Shown here piece after piece: positions 13,201-25,741 of a stretch of DNA of 64,000 bases. The stretch is from Bombus terrestris. Its lineage: Eukaryota > Arthropoda > Insecta > Hymenoptera > Apidae. Position numbers and translations under genes: made by a program. Numbering within the stretch: position 1 is the stretch's first letter; each line of letters starts with the position of its first letter. A model generated the notes under the pieces. The model had not been told where the DNA came from. It searched no databases and worked only from the letters and a program-made list of their open reading frames with translations. The DNA lies in assembly GCF_910591885.1 (NCBI RefSeq), contig NC_063281.1:6296700-6360699 (forward strand), in the 5' to 3' direction.

Positions 13201-16200
13201 AACAGGGAATATTTAGAAATCACGTAGTAAGTAAAAGCAAAACACGCAGAGTTATAATACTTGGTAGATCTCTATTTAATCTATTTTGTATTCAGTTTGA
13301 GGAAAATTGTTGCATGCATGGGCAGTCTAATCATAAACCACTACTTCTCTGCGGTATCAAGAAACTTAAGCAGCTTTTATGTCTTAAGAATTCAAGTAGT
13401 TTTTGAAACGTGAAAAATCATAAGCAAAAGTAAAACTGAGAAAACTACTAATCACTGTAGTAAAAGATGGAAAACAGGTCACGGTGGTAATTCGAAAGCA
13501 GCCATAAACTATTTTAGGGATAAGTATATGCGGCTAATAACCAACCGTAAAATTTCTTCCACACTTTGTACATCTCTGACTTACTAACCCGTGCAACTCA
13601 ATTTCTTTTTCGACTCGTTGATCTGGATTTATGGTATACTATGTGCACGCAGACTCGTGTTTAATTCATTCTTCAATTCTACCAGGCCAGGAAACAACCA
13701 TTCAACGCACGTGAAAGTATGTTTCTCTTCTTTCGTAGCAATTCTACGCAATTTTTACCGGGAGTAAAAGCGAAGTTAAACGTGACAGCGAAACATTAAA
13801 CTTCTTCATTGCAACGTACAAAGAAAGAATCGCTAGTGGATCAGTGGAGCATATACGAAGCCGTAAAAATTACTGGCATCAAGCAGTCAGTACTCGTGGA
13901 AAATATAACCTGGCCTGTTAACGGCACGACAAAGAAGATCGCGGTTATTATTTTCCTGTGGAAAGGTTTCCTTACGGGTATCGTAGCCTGATTCAAGAAT
14001 GCCTACGTTTATCACCCAGGTATTAAATAAACTGTACAATGAGGACATATTGTATAATGAGTACGTATTCAAACGAGGACAATGACTGTTTCAGAGGAAT
14101 TATTTACGACCTTACGAACCAAAGTAGATCAGATGTAAAATTTTACACCGATTTCTATTTACTTCAGTGGGTAATGTACAATCCTTTTGAGGAAAAATAA
14201 AGGCCACGTTCTTTGCGAACGCCCAATTGCTGCGAACGTAAGGAAAATTTTACAGGTTCGACATTCCTTTTTAATTACTTCTTCGCTAATAAGATACGTG
14301 CGAAGCATTCTTCAATATCAACACGTCATAAGTATGTGTTATACCGTCGGTGGAAGAGATATGTATAATGCTTATGATGAAATCATCAAAGTTTGCTTGT
14401 ATGATTCAACAACCGAAATAGCCATCGGTGACATATAAAGGAATATACTGGATGCAGGATATTTTTTAGAATTATATCATTAAATTCAGGATTCTTACTT
14501 TCTTTGCAATATACTTGAAAAAATTGTTTACAGTATACAGCTTGGTAAATTGGGATTCTAGAAATACACGATTTTCTACTTTTCATGTGATGCATATATA
14601 TTACAAAGAAATCTCATATGCCAATCATATAAATGACTTCTGCAGATCGAGATTCCAGCGACTAACTACGTACGTATACGTGCGACTAGATCAACGTGTG
14701 TCACCATGTAACGTATTAATTTACAATCTCGTCGTATCTCTTCGACCAACAGTAAGTACGTCAAGACCAAGTATTTTTCTTCTTTCTTTACGAGTTAGTG
14801 CAGTTTAAAATTTCCTATCGTTTAATTAGAAGCTCAATAATAATGGTGCTGGAAAGTAGCATTACTCATAAAGATAATCATCGTTGACAAATCAAAGATA
14901 CAACGAGCAAAAATCATTCTACGATTAAAGTATCGCGACTTTCTGTTGCGTGTTGAGGCAAATGAAATTCAGAATGTCACGCAACAGAGTAAAATTTCGC
15001 TGTCGCGCACAGATTGATCGAAGAAAAAGGTGAAATTCTCCTTGTCCCTTTTAAATTATGAATATGCATTCGTGAAGTGTTTCAAGTTTCCTGCGATTAA
15101 ATAAATAGAATTATGTATTTACGATTTAACGAGATTGCTCTTGAGATATATTTTTCTTCGCTATAAGAATTCTTTTTAGCAAGTGGTCGCAAACAATCAC
15201 GTGATCGGTGACAGAGAGGGCTTTTACGATTCACACGAATATAATTAATAAGACAGGTCGTTAAATTTTTAATTAGAAGCTGGACGGCCGTTAATGGAAG
15301 GAATTATACGTTTCTCACTATCAATCTTCTCCTCGTACTCGTATGTAAAGAAGTTCCGTACGTTTTACAACGTTTGCTGTTGCTTGCAGTCACGGCCAGC
15401 GTATAATCGATCAAAGGCGGGTATTAAGTTCGCTTTTTATTTTTTTATGTGTTGCGATAACGATTCGTGCGACAGGTTGTTACATATCAAAATCGGGCGA
15501 TAAATGTAGACGACTGTTTATTCGCGGGAAAACGTATCACGAAAATGACATCTTATCGTTTTGGAAAATTTCTGTTCGATTTAAGATTGTCGAAAAGCGA
15601 ACATCCTTTTCTACCAACTAAAATTTCTTCCTGATGTTACGCCATCATTTTTCATCGAAGGAGGTTCATCTAAAAAATTAGAAGAAAGAGATAAGACAAA
15701 GAATATGTCACAATTTTTTAATCAAAGGAAATAGTTTCACCGAGTGCAGAAGTTTAAATATCCAACGCAGAAAGTTGACGATTATCCACAATATCTATAA
15801 CTTATACGTACAAGGATTTTATTGAAATTGGAATGTAACAATAGTCGTTAAATCCACATAACCAGAAACAAATTGTGCAATAGTAATTGAGAATTCAGTA
15901 TGTACACGATTCGGTTTGCAGGAAAGGGAAGGCGCTGAGAAGATCGAGGTAATTATCAATTTCCTGTCTATCTTTCGGAAATTAACTCGTTCAACCAGGG
16001 TTCGATCACTGGAACGACTTTCGATCGGCATGATGTGAAACTCTGCCATTGAAGATGATTCCATAGTATGTAAATGCATACCATTACGAAAAGGGATTTC
16101 GTTCTACAAAAGTAAAAGTGAACACAACGAAATTGTTAAGAAACGCGATCACCCGATAAAGTGAAGGAAGTCTCTCTATGGAAATGCGTCGTTTAAATAG

Positions 16201-18434
16201 CTGATTATTAGTCAACGTCGGCTTTTCTGGAATCGAAGATATCACGGGAAGCATTTGCATCCGCAGAAAAATATGAAACCAATGCAATCTTTGGTGAGTG
16301 TCATATCACGAAGTTCTAAAAATACATATGTAAATATATGAAATTTTTTTTTCTTCTTGGAATTAATAAGGTCGCGATTACATGAAAAATTACGTTTTCT
16401 CTTGCACGCTACAATCTGCGGTTTAAGTCTTTCGTAGAACATAAGAAATAAGTCTCCTAACGTATATAACAATACGATTCTACTAACAATAAAATAGAAC
16501 AGAGGAATCGCTCTTTTTTTCAGTTTCTTGAACTGAACTATTTAAGAGATCTTCCCCTGTTGTAATTATTTCCTGTTTATTACACGTAATCTTCCTTCAG
16601 AAATATTGACATTTAAAAAGCGTCTTGATATAAATATTTTCAAGATTTCTTTAATGTATAAAATCGATTTACGGTAAAATACGTAGAAAGTTATGCATAA
16701 ATCTCATGCAATGATAACTCGTTGAACGTTCAACTTGCTCTGATACGTCCGTTTCGGTGAATCATTTTTTTTTTTTTTTCAGAAAAGAACTGCTACATTT
16801 TTCCAGCGAGCTCATGTTTGGATATACAAGTGACCAGTTCAACTTGCATACGCCTTTTTTATTTTAATCCAGAACATGATCGATGAATTATCGGTTCCTT
16901 GAAAATTTCGATATGAACCGTAATTTAAATTATTTTCTTTACAGATACGGTCGTTGGATTATTCCACTCTTTGTCTGTGTATTTCCACAGACATTTGTAT
17001 TAATAAAACGACGCTTTGAGTACGACTTGCTTTAATTTCAGATAAGCTCTCAACAACAATGTGTAGCGTTCGTTGCAATATTCTGATAAATGTGATGCAA
17101 ACATACTTAAGCCATTTATCCAGTGAGGTCATAGCCAAGAGCAGAACAAGACATTATGCAATACTAAAAATGATAGAACAATGCTAACGATTACATTATT
17201 TGCATCCTTTTCCGAATTATATCATCTCGATTCGATTTATCTACTTTACCTCTTCTCACGACAATTTTGTCCAAAATTTCAATGAGATTTATTCAAGATG
17301 AAATTTTAATTTTACATGTATTTTGATTTGTAGATGTCTAACAATGTGAGATACTTCTCTGGATAAATGTTACAGTAATTTATACGACAAATACACAAAT
17401 GTACACAAATGTATACGATGTATAAGCAATTATTTTATCGCGGAAGATTACTTTTAAAGTGCACATTACTTCGAAGGAACTGGTTAAAGTTAATACAGAT
17501 TTGCACAAAGAAATTGAAGTAAATTACTAAACTTTTTTTTCTTGTATTTCCATTTTTGTGAATGAGGACACATTTTATGTTCAAGAAGTGTATTTAACAA
17601 TATAAGGTTACTAAAACTTATTTATACAGGTGTTTATTATTAATAACTAGATTATGGATATTTTTGCACACTCGTATTTTTGTAAATTTAATTTACAAAA
17701 TGGAAGTTAGATAGAAAAAATACATAAATATTTGCAGTTTTCTAATAAAATAATGAATGACAAACTGTACGAGAGACACGTACTGATTTACTATCTATAT
17801 TATATAGATTACAAAATATATAAAATATAGATATCAGAGGAATGGTACAACGGGGTTGACATTAAGTTTTCTATAACGCGTATTAAGTGATGTAATTAAG
17901 TAAATTGAGAGGGTCATTGTCTATTAGTGAAAACTAGTTCAGGCCCGTGCTAAACGATTAAAATAAAACTTACCATTCAATCGTGCCTGGTAAGTTTCGC
18001 GAATTTTCGGGCTTATCGATTGATAAATCGTATTCGAGACATTCCGTTATCGAGAATTTATCAAATATAAATCTGATTAAAAAATAAAGGGTCCATTGTA
18101 TAAAATTTGTCACGTGTGGTTACTTATTTGTATGTACGCAAAAAAAATATCCGGCGTATCGAGCTAACCTAACCTCACTTTCTCCCATGAACATTATGCA
18201 GCAAGATTCAGAACCTGGAGTTTTGCTAGTAGTGAAATAATAGATGAAATAAAAAAAGAAAGATCGTCGAAAAACTTACGGTTCTGTGATGACAGGAGCG
18301 ATTTTAAGGATCGTCGTTAGGAATGACTGATCTTGACAGACGATCAATGGCTTCTGCGGTGCACTGTTTACGTTTAATATCCTGAACAGGATACACAGGA
18401 TCACGGCGAACACGGCTAACAGCGCCGTGGACAT
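10204..18434 (-). CDS. Abhd2: ABHD2-like monoacylglycerol/ester hydrolase
   Basis: Membrane-anchored alpha/beta hydrolase; in mammals ABHD2 is a progesterone-responsive acylglycerol lipase. Seven coding exons on the minus strand: 18434-18280, 12856-12684, 11815-11648, 11157-10971, 10881-10683, 10600-10450 and 10373-10204. They join in phase to 400 aa (human about 425). Residues 1-22 form one hydrophobic anchor (MSTALLAVFAVILCILF). The family hallmark YNPTRLWGFSGHVQT opens exon 2. The catalytic triad is present: GFSLGG (Ser193), NALDDP (Asp328 or 329) and HGGHLGF (His360). The start is the first ATG; the upstream frame has only GTG and then a stop. Intron 1 is 5.4 kb and could hide regulatory elements, while the other introns are short. 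ABHD2 is favoured over ABHD1/3 by the RVRCPWP segment and by the length of the N-terminus. Confidence 0.95.
12977..13059. repeat. 18-base direct repeat in ABHD2 intron 1
   Basis: ACGATTTACATCTCAAAG occurs exactly at 12977-12994 and 13042-13059, 65 bases apart start to start. No other copy was noticed. It is probably a small local duplication. Confidence 0.7.
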
Positions 18435-19278
18435 GTTTCTCCGTTGCTTATGCCACAAAAATTCGATTTCTTCCTTTTTACGTTCCACGCCAATACCGAA
18501 TGGATATTGACGTACGAAAAGGAATGTTTAAGTTGATTGGTTGCTCCCTTGTGCAATGATATATGTATATGTATGTATGCTGAAGGACTACGAAGGACCT
18601 TCGGTCACTGAGTCGGCGATGCACAAAATACGTAATACTCGTCGCGAGGACTGTATGCGACTGTATTCCGCGTTTGTTTTACCGGCACTTGACGGTCGAT
18701 TTGCGCGTGCCTATCAATATACATATGTACACATAGTTAAGTTCACGGAACCTCCATCTGTCCGCGTCGGTCGAAAGCTCGATTCGGATTATGGGAAACA
18801 GAACCAAAAATCAGACCCAGCTAGATAGACGATTCCAAAACACAAGTTAAATTTTCAGATGGTCTGCTTATATATATGTACATACGTATACGGTCAGAGA
18901 GTTGTGTTTCGAATGCCGCGAATCGCAGCTGATTCGTGGTGCTAGTTCGCATTCGCCGTTATTTAGAATCCCACTAGCGTTGTGGCACTACTTTCCTCTC
19001 TTTCTTTACTCCTCTCAAAAAAGTTACGCGTAATAATTTTTTAAATATATTGTTAAATGTACAGGTACAAGGTAGAAATTGGGTTTGATTTTTTGCATGT
19101 AACATTTACCCATAAATTTTAATGTTGGCTATAACTGAAGAGTTTAAACAGAAAATGATGTCAAGTATCCAGAGAGTAAAAAATATATTTCTTCATGGAA
19201 AAGAACGTAAATTGTTGTAAGTGCTAGAATAAGTAAATTTAATACCTAGGGCTATTGTTAGGAACAGCTAAAATCATA
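18435..19278. promoter_or_regulatory. ABHD2 upstream region, probable promoter and 5' UTR
   Basis: A CpG-richer block (about 18490-18970) lies directly upstream of the ABHD2 start. It contains scattered CGCG and ATACGTA-type sequence and no coding frame I recognise. No core promoter motif can be fixed by eye. Inference from position and base composition only. Confidence 0.35.
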
Positions 19279-19496
19279 CACAGTATCAAAAAAAAAGTAT
19301 TTGCACATCACTATATTTGTAATATAGTATTTACATACTAATTAGTTAGGTTTAAGTATATTAAATTTTGTACCATTTAGTAGTACTTTTATAGGATTTT
19401 AAAAATTTGATACTATGAAAATGAAATACGGAACCTGATAATTTATCGTTTGATTGGAAAATAAGGGTATGTGCGAATACTTTTTGTAGTCACTAT
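19279..19496. mobile_element. MITE-like element with terminal inverted repeats
   Basis: The left end reads CAGTATCAAAAAAAAAGTAT followed by TTGCACAT. The reverse complement of the right end reads AGTGACTACAAAAAGTATTC followed by GCACAT. The two therefore share an imperfect terminal inverted repeat of about 27 bases. TA dinucleotides flank both ends. The interior of about 160 bases is AT-rich with no coding capacity. Size, TA flanks and repeat sequence fit a non-autonomous Tc1/mariner-type element. Exact ends are uncertain by 2-3 bases. Confidence 0.6.
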
Positions 19497-21054
19497 ATAT
19501 CAACTTTAAACCAATATTTTTTATTTACATTGAGAATCTTCACTTCCATCATTTACCACTTCAACTGTATAATTCAATGCCAACAAAAATTGTTACGAGT
19601 ATAATTTACTGAATTATGTTATGTTGAAATTAAAATTACTATATGTAAGTGGTGAAATTACGAAAAAATTTCATAGTACGATTTTTCTCTTTGAAAGAAG
19701 CAATTTTGTTTTATTATTTTTATTAATTGAGTGTGTGTATCTAATTCCATCATTCTAAATCTGATGATATTTACCTTATCTTATAGTTTTCACTTTAAAA
19801 TATCTTACTGTAACGAACAAATAAATGAATGTCCTCACAATTACTATATAATTAGATTTTTATATTTCTCACACATGAATAATGGAAAGCGACTATGCTT
19901 TGATAAGGACGTCCGTACATTGTCCCCTTACGGCAAAATGATTCTATTCGCGTTTTCGGAGCACGGTCGGATCTTTTTCGAGGCTGCGAACGATTCACAA
20001 AGGTAATCGCGAAATATCGTGTCACTGACCCGTTATATTATTTGATAATAATATTATATTATTCACTATATTATATTATATTATATTATTTTATATTATT
20101 ACGTTATATTATTCACTATAGGAATTCTTAGGCCACAGTTAAGGTTAAGGTCAAGGTTGTTCGGTCTATTAGCTGGATCGATACTTCGATAACTAGTCGA
20201 TGCGGAAACGATTTCTATTTTACGGGTCGATGTCACAAAATGCGATTGTTGCACAGTTTTAAAAATCGCGTTGTGCGGAGTGGTTAGTTTCGCAGCTTCG
20301 TATCTTAAAATATTTTTAATAATTATTAACGCAGTGACTGCCACGCAAGTTTTATGCATGTATCTTACCCTGAGAGCCACAACAGATTGAGATATACCAT
20401 ATTATAACATTTAATTTTTGCAAAATATATTATATTTGCTGATTTTTTTTTATGTCATCTAAATCATTCACATCTTGGAAAATATTTTAGCCTATGAAAG
20501 TTATCTTATTTCAATCAGTTTACAAAACATAATAAAACGTGAATAATTTGTTACTTCAATTTGTTTAACTGTCCATAAGTGTATCTTTTATATATGATAT
20601 ATCAAATGTTTTTGCAAAAATGAACGAAGATTGATGATTAACAGGTACTATCAAGTGATACTTGAGGTAATTTAAAATGAGTGCATGACACTTCCATAAT
20701 TGAAAAATTCATTGAAAAACCAATACTTTAAATTTTAATTTGCTTCCAACGGAAATATTATGCGATATAACTGATAAACGATCGCACATGCTTTTTTACG
20801 TCATAATTCTCATATATTTGAAATACATCGTCGTAAAAGAGTTGAAATTATCGATGTGTGTATATGTGTCTGTGTCATAGCAACCACTATTGAAATAACC
20901 GCGTATCTAGTAACGATTTACATATAGGATGATATAACAACTCGGCGATGTTTCTCGTCATTAAGATGCTTAGAAATGATATAGAATTTTATTTTGTAAT
21001 TTGAATCATCTTTTACGAAATTACTTGTATTAATTCATCCAACTGAAGGATAAG
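19497..21054. other. Intergenic DNA upstream of the SMKR1-like gene
   Basis: AT-rich. An imperfect TTATA-type low-complexity tract lies at about 20035-20110. Open frames in both directions (for example 19731-20006 plus and 20099-20380 minus) show no recognisable domain. The last few hundred bases probably carry the promoter of the SMKR1-like gene. Confidence 0.45.
20037..20119. repeat. TTATA/TATTA low-complexity tract
   Basis: Repeated TTATATTA units, interrupted by two copies of ATTATTCACTATA. Simple AT-rich repeat. Confidence 0.6.
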
Positions 21055-21339
21055 ATGCGAGGAAAGAGTAAAAAGAAAATGGCCAAAAATAATGGCAAGA
21101 ATGAAAAGAAGGGTAGAAATGGCAAGCACAGCAAGAACAACAATGGTGGTAAAAATAAGGGAACAAAAAGATCAAGAAAGAGCGGAGGAAGAGCAAAATT
21201 TACTATGGATATCTTTAATGAAGAGGTCATGGAAAATGCTTATTATACTTGCCATAATATTATGGATGTATTGAAGTGTAGAGGATTCCCTTGGCCTGAA
21301 GCACAAAAGAAGAAGAAGAAGAAGAAGGGGAGGAAGTGA
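21055..21339 (+). CDS. Smkr1: Small lysine-rich protein, SMKR1-like
   Basis: Intronless 94-aa protein. The N-terminal half (about 1-48) is very basic and rich in K, N, G and R. Residues about 50-82 form the conserved core, with TMDIFNEEVMENAYYTCHN followed by VLKCRGFPWPEA. This matches the vertebrate SMKR1 pattern of acidic helix, YY..HN, then RGF.WPGAP. The protein ends in a run of seven lysines and GRK. The biochemical role is not established; vertebrate SMKR1 is a tiny protein enriched in testis and ciliated tissue (recalled, not checked). The start is the first ATG; 45 codons downstream there is no alternative that keeps the basic arm. The lysine run is encoded by near-perfect AAG repeats and may vary in length. 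An AATAAA lies at 21385-21390. The gene converges on SMC5, with stop codons about 200 bp apart. Confidence 0.8.
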   Translation: MRGKSKKKMAKNNGKNEKKGRNGKHSKNNNGGKNKGTKRSRKSGGRAKFTMDIFNEEVMENAYYTCHNIMDVLKCRGFPWPEAQKKKKKKKGRK

Positions 21340-21384
21340 ATAATAATCATCTAAAATGACCAGATACTTGTATGATAAAGTATC

Positions 21385-21390
21385 AATAAA
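21385..21390 (+). terminator. Poly(A) signal of the SMKR1-like gene
   Basis: AATAAA 46 bases after the stop codon, followed by a TATATA and poly-T stretch. Confidence 0.6.
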
Positions 21391-21541
21391 AAAATATATA
21401 TATATATATTTTTTTTTTCATAGAATTCACTCATGGTTCAAATATTCGGAAAAATATACCTATAATACTCTGTGTAACTACATTTTCGACGTAAACATTA
21501 TAGTATATGTAGTATTTAGACATAACAAAACATTTTAATCG

Positions 21542-24500
21542 TCAATCGTCATCCGTACATTCTCTTTCTATTGCCCCAACAATGAACTCACAGTACTTTT
21601 CAGTATCAAATTCTGTATGATTGATCATGAACGCTCCATTGAACACACAATGGACCATCACTGTCTCTGAATATTGTAAATCCGGTAGTAACTAGATAAA
21701 AATAAATTTAATATCATTATTAGATCAATTATTTGTATAATTGTATAGAGAATGATTAATATACACTACCTTTGGTGTGAGTAAAAAATACTGAGAACTA
21801 TTTGCTCGTCCAGTCATTTTCACAAGCAAATTAAATACTCTTCTTTCATTTACAGCATCCATGCCCTGTGATGAAACAGAAATGTTAGAATAAAACGCTA
21901 ATTATGTAAAATTCAATAAGAATACCTGATTAATTTCATCAACACAGCGAAATGGTACTCTTGACAATTCCTGAAGTGCAATCATATAAATAGCAGTAGT
22001 TACTGCTCTTTCTCCACCACTTTGATGATATCTTGTTAATTCTTGTAATTGGTCGGTATTTCTGAATTTTACCCTAATCTTGAGACCATACTGATCAAAT
22101 TCCATCTGTAAGCATTGAGATCTTTCTAAGTTCTCAGATAATAAGTATATCATCTATTTTATTTAATGGTAACTTACACGATTCTCTGGTTGTGCCAATA
22201 CAACCTCACCAGCACAATCCATTGCTGAGAAATACATACTGAAATTAGAATTAATTTTTTCAATGGTTTGTGATAAAGGCGTTAACCATTCTTTTCGTAA
22301 CAATTCTATATTTTGTGTAGTTTTTTGTAATTCTTGTGTTTTGCTCTGAATCAAATCTTTTAATTGGTTTATATTTTGTTCTACTTGCTCATATTCTTGT
22401 AATATCTGAAATTAAAGTGAATAATCAATTCATTTTTTATTTGTCAAACTCATATTTAACTGTAATCTTTTGAAACTCACATTTTCTCCGTCTATATTAT
22501 TTCCCATACAAAACATTTTTGCTTGCGCGATATTCAATTCATTATTAATTTCCTCTATGGTTGGCGGCAATTTATTGAATATCTTTTTTATGGGTGCAAA
22601 CGCACTGTCCGAGGCACTGATACCATTGGTAGTTTGCAATGCTTGATTAAATATTCTTTGTACTTCATACTTCAGAGGTTGTAATTCCTGGCCTAATTGC
22701 TTCACTTTATCTTCTGCTTCCTTGAGTCGCTCTCTTAAATCTTGAGAATTGTTTATTTTCACTCTCAAAGATCGATTACGCAATGTTAATACATAGTCGG
22801 TTGTCTCACTGTCCATAATGCATTCAACAGACTCTACTAATTCAGTATTGTATGCCTTATATATTTTTATTTGCTTCTCCATAATTTTCTGTGGAATTTA
22901 TAAATACATACATATATATATTGTTTTTTTAATAATACAAAAAATTAATTAAATTTAATTAATAATACAAAAATTTAATCTTTAATAGAACCTTTATTTC
23001 TTTAGTAGAAGATTTTTTTATTTCTTCAACAGTGGTTCGCCCATTTTGTAAATCTACAACTTTTTTCTCCACTATATATATTTTAGATTTCAGAGTTTGT
23101 ATTTGTTGAAGATCTTGCTGATATTTGTTTCTGGTAGCTTTTATTTTGTCTAACTCTTTATTTTGTTCATGCACTTGTTCATCAAGCTGTTTAAGTTTAT
23201 TACTTTCCTTGTTTTTCTTCTCTCGTAATATTTTCAATCTGGAAGAATATTTCAATTATGACTTATTCAAAATATTATAACATTATCAAATAAAAATATC
23301 AACAAACTTTTCTTCAATGTTTAACATTCTTGATCTATCTAACACAATAGATAACATTCCTGTACCCGATACTGGTTGCATTCCGATGGACTTTTCTCCA
23401 GTGTACTTAGATCTATTTACCATATATACATTATTTTCTAAGAAATAAAATTAAGAAATAATGATCTCAATCCTATTCATTGCAATATACTAACGTATAT
23501 CAATTTACTTACGACTAAAGTAACAACGTATATTGTTAGGTATACGATCGATGTTATCATCAACTTGATTGTTTCCAATGGGTATATTGTTTAAATTATA
23601 CATAGACACCAAATATTTCATAATGGTGCTCGGAGCTTCAATCAGCGATACTAAGTAATGAGTAAAGCCAAATTGTTTAATGTGTTGCAATGGAACAATT
23701 GGATTCATAGAAACATCTTTCGCAGGATCGGAATGTACAACGTTTACTTGTAAATTCTGCTCGTCTCTTAAGTAATGCAACAACATGTTCATATCTTGTT
23801 TATCTTCACAAACAAATGCTATCATGTCCCGAAATGGAATGATATTTTCCAAATACTTCGCGTAGGAAGCTTCCTTCACGTTTATATTAAGTAATATAGG
23901 TTCATGTATCATATTTGAAAATTTGTTACGATTTTCCCTTAGCCACTGCACTGCTTTATATGTATCAACACTTCTCTCCCTTAACAATTGTAATCGTTTT
24001 GCTCCGATATTAAGAGCTTGTAGTTCTGCTTCTTGAGCTGAAAATTGTATTTTATTATATTTAAAAGCAACAAAAGTAATTTTAATAAAATAAAATAATT
24101 TGAATAAAATTTACATGCAATTTCAAGGTTTAGCTGGTCTTCTTTTTGTTTTGATTCTGAAGCTTGGCTTATTAACATATTAATGATATTCCTTTTCTTT
24201 TCTATGTCGGATATTATTTCTTGACGCTGTTTCACTAAAATTTCTTCTGTAAAATATAACATATTCTGAAAATTTTATATTGTCTTAAAATATATTATCC
24301 CAAAATATATCATAAATAGAATAGAACAAACCAGATCCAATATCTTTCAACATTAGTAATAAATCGTTATCAAGTTTTTTTTTTTGTTTCTGTGCAATAT
24401 CAATGTCGTGATCTCGGGCCTCTTCTATTTGAATTCTTTGCTTGCATGAATTTTCGCAATCTTTAACATCATTTTCGTAGTCTACAATATTGTCCATCAT

Positions 24501-25741
24501 TTTCTTCAGTTTCATATCTTTGATCTTGACTTTATTTTTCTAAAATTATAAAAAAAACATAGAATATATTTATATTTTATATTTATATTTTTGTTATTCT
24601 AACTATGCGATCTTACATGGTCTGAAAGACAAGTTTGAAGCGATTGAATTTCTGACTTCATCTCTGTTATTGCGTCATTAACAGGCTTTATTTCCGCTTC
24701 TAAATGTGCCACTTTAGCTTGTGCAGCATTCTTCATGTCTTTTAACTGCAAATATTAGCAATTATAAACTAATTACATATATGAAGTAATGATTGAGTCA
24801 TAAAAATATGGAACCAAATAATGATGTAATGATCATATAACCATTACTTTTATAATTTTGTATTCCTACCTTAACTAGTTCTTTACGTTTTTGTTCATAT
24901 AGTATCCATGCTTTCTTCTGTTTCAAATGTAAAATTTTCTCCTTTATTAATTTCTTTTCTTTTATACTACTGACACTTTCTTTTAAACTATCATAAATCT
25001 GAGTTTTCGATTCTAGCGACTTTTTTTTACTTTCAATTTGTTTCTCTAAATCCTTATGGTCTATCCTATATTGTATCAAGTTTTTGTGACGTTCGACTAT
25101 AATGGGACTACAAACAGACCTTTCTGTATTTTCTAACAATTCTTGTGCATTCATCTTTGAAAAATCTTGTACTTTATCTTGTGGGAGAAATTGGCAAAGA
25201 TTATCTACCTGAAAATTAAAAAGAAGTGAAAGTAATTTTTATTCAAATGAATATTTTTTTATATACACATACCTGTATGTTAAGACTTGCTGTTAGTTCC
25301 TGTATTTCTTTAATACCTGTTTGTCTATTATCAAGGAACCAGAAAGATTTCCCGCATTTGTTAAATATTCTTCGAATAACAATATCGTTGCTTTTTCCAT
25401 TTTTAAGATGAATTTCAATCTTTGCTTCTTCACATCCTCTTTTTATATAATCTGCGACATGAGTGGCTCGACCAATGGTGGTAGGTTTACCTCCCAATCC
25501 AAGCACAATCGCACAAACAATTGTCGATTTACCAGTGCCATTAGGGCCAATAATAACATTTAAGTTTCTACCAGGTTTTACACAAACTTTATCATAAGTC
25601 CTGTAATAAAAGAAAATTTTATACATATTTAAGCTATTATTTCTTTATAAAAATTAAAGAAGAATGTTTAATTAGTACTCACACGAAATTTTCTAAATAA
25701 ATATAAGTAATTATTCCTTTATCAATATCGTTATTATTCAT
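21542..25741 (-). CDS. Smc5: SMC5, structural maintenance of chromosomes protein 5
   Basis: ATPase subunit of the SMC5/6 complex, which acts in nuclear DNA repair and replication-fork processing. Fourteen coding exons on the minus strand: 25741-25683, 25600-25273, 25208-24870, 24745-24617, 24539-24332, 24246-24115, 24037-23513, 23437-23308, 23238-22992, 22888-22481, 22405-22178, 22105-21926, 21865-21770 and 21691-21542. All are in phase with GT-AG borders and total 1052 aa, normal for SMC5. Visible parts: Walker A GPNGTGKST (38-46), the SMC5-typical NLCQFLPQDKV at the start of exon 3, long K/E-rich coiled coils, a hinge within about 420-620, the ABC signature QSGGER (939-944) and Walker B ending VDEIN (Asp967, Glu968), followed by GMDAVNERRVF. 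The protein looks complete. The exon 6 acceptor was chosen by phase (TTTTACAG at 24247-24254); an AG 20 bases upstream would break the frame. Confidence 0.96.

Noticed and set aside
15980..16010. GGTTCGATCACTGG resembling a tRNA T-loop
   Set aside because: No matching acceptor stem, D arm or anticodon arm could be folded around it.
17930..18060. Possible second foldback element (GCCCGTGCTAAA ... TTTCGGGC)
   Set aside because: Pairing is short and imperfect and no target-site duplication is visible.
21040..21340. Minus-strand 66-aa leucine/phenylalanine-rich frame opposite the SMKR1-like gene
   Set aside because: Its hydrophobic composition is the reverse complement of lysine codons (AAG to CTT), so it is a shadow.
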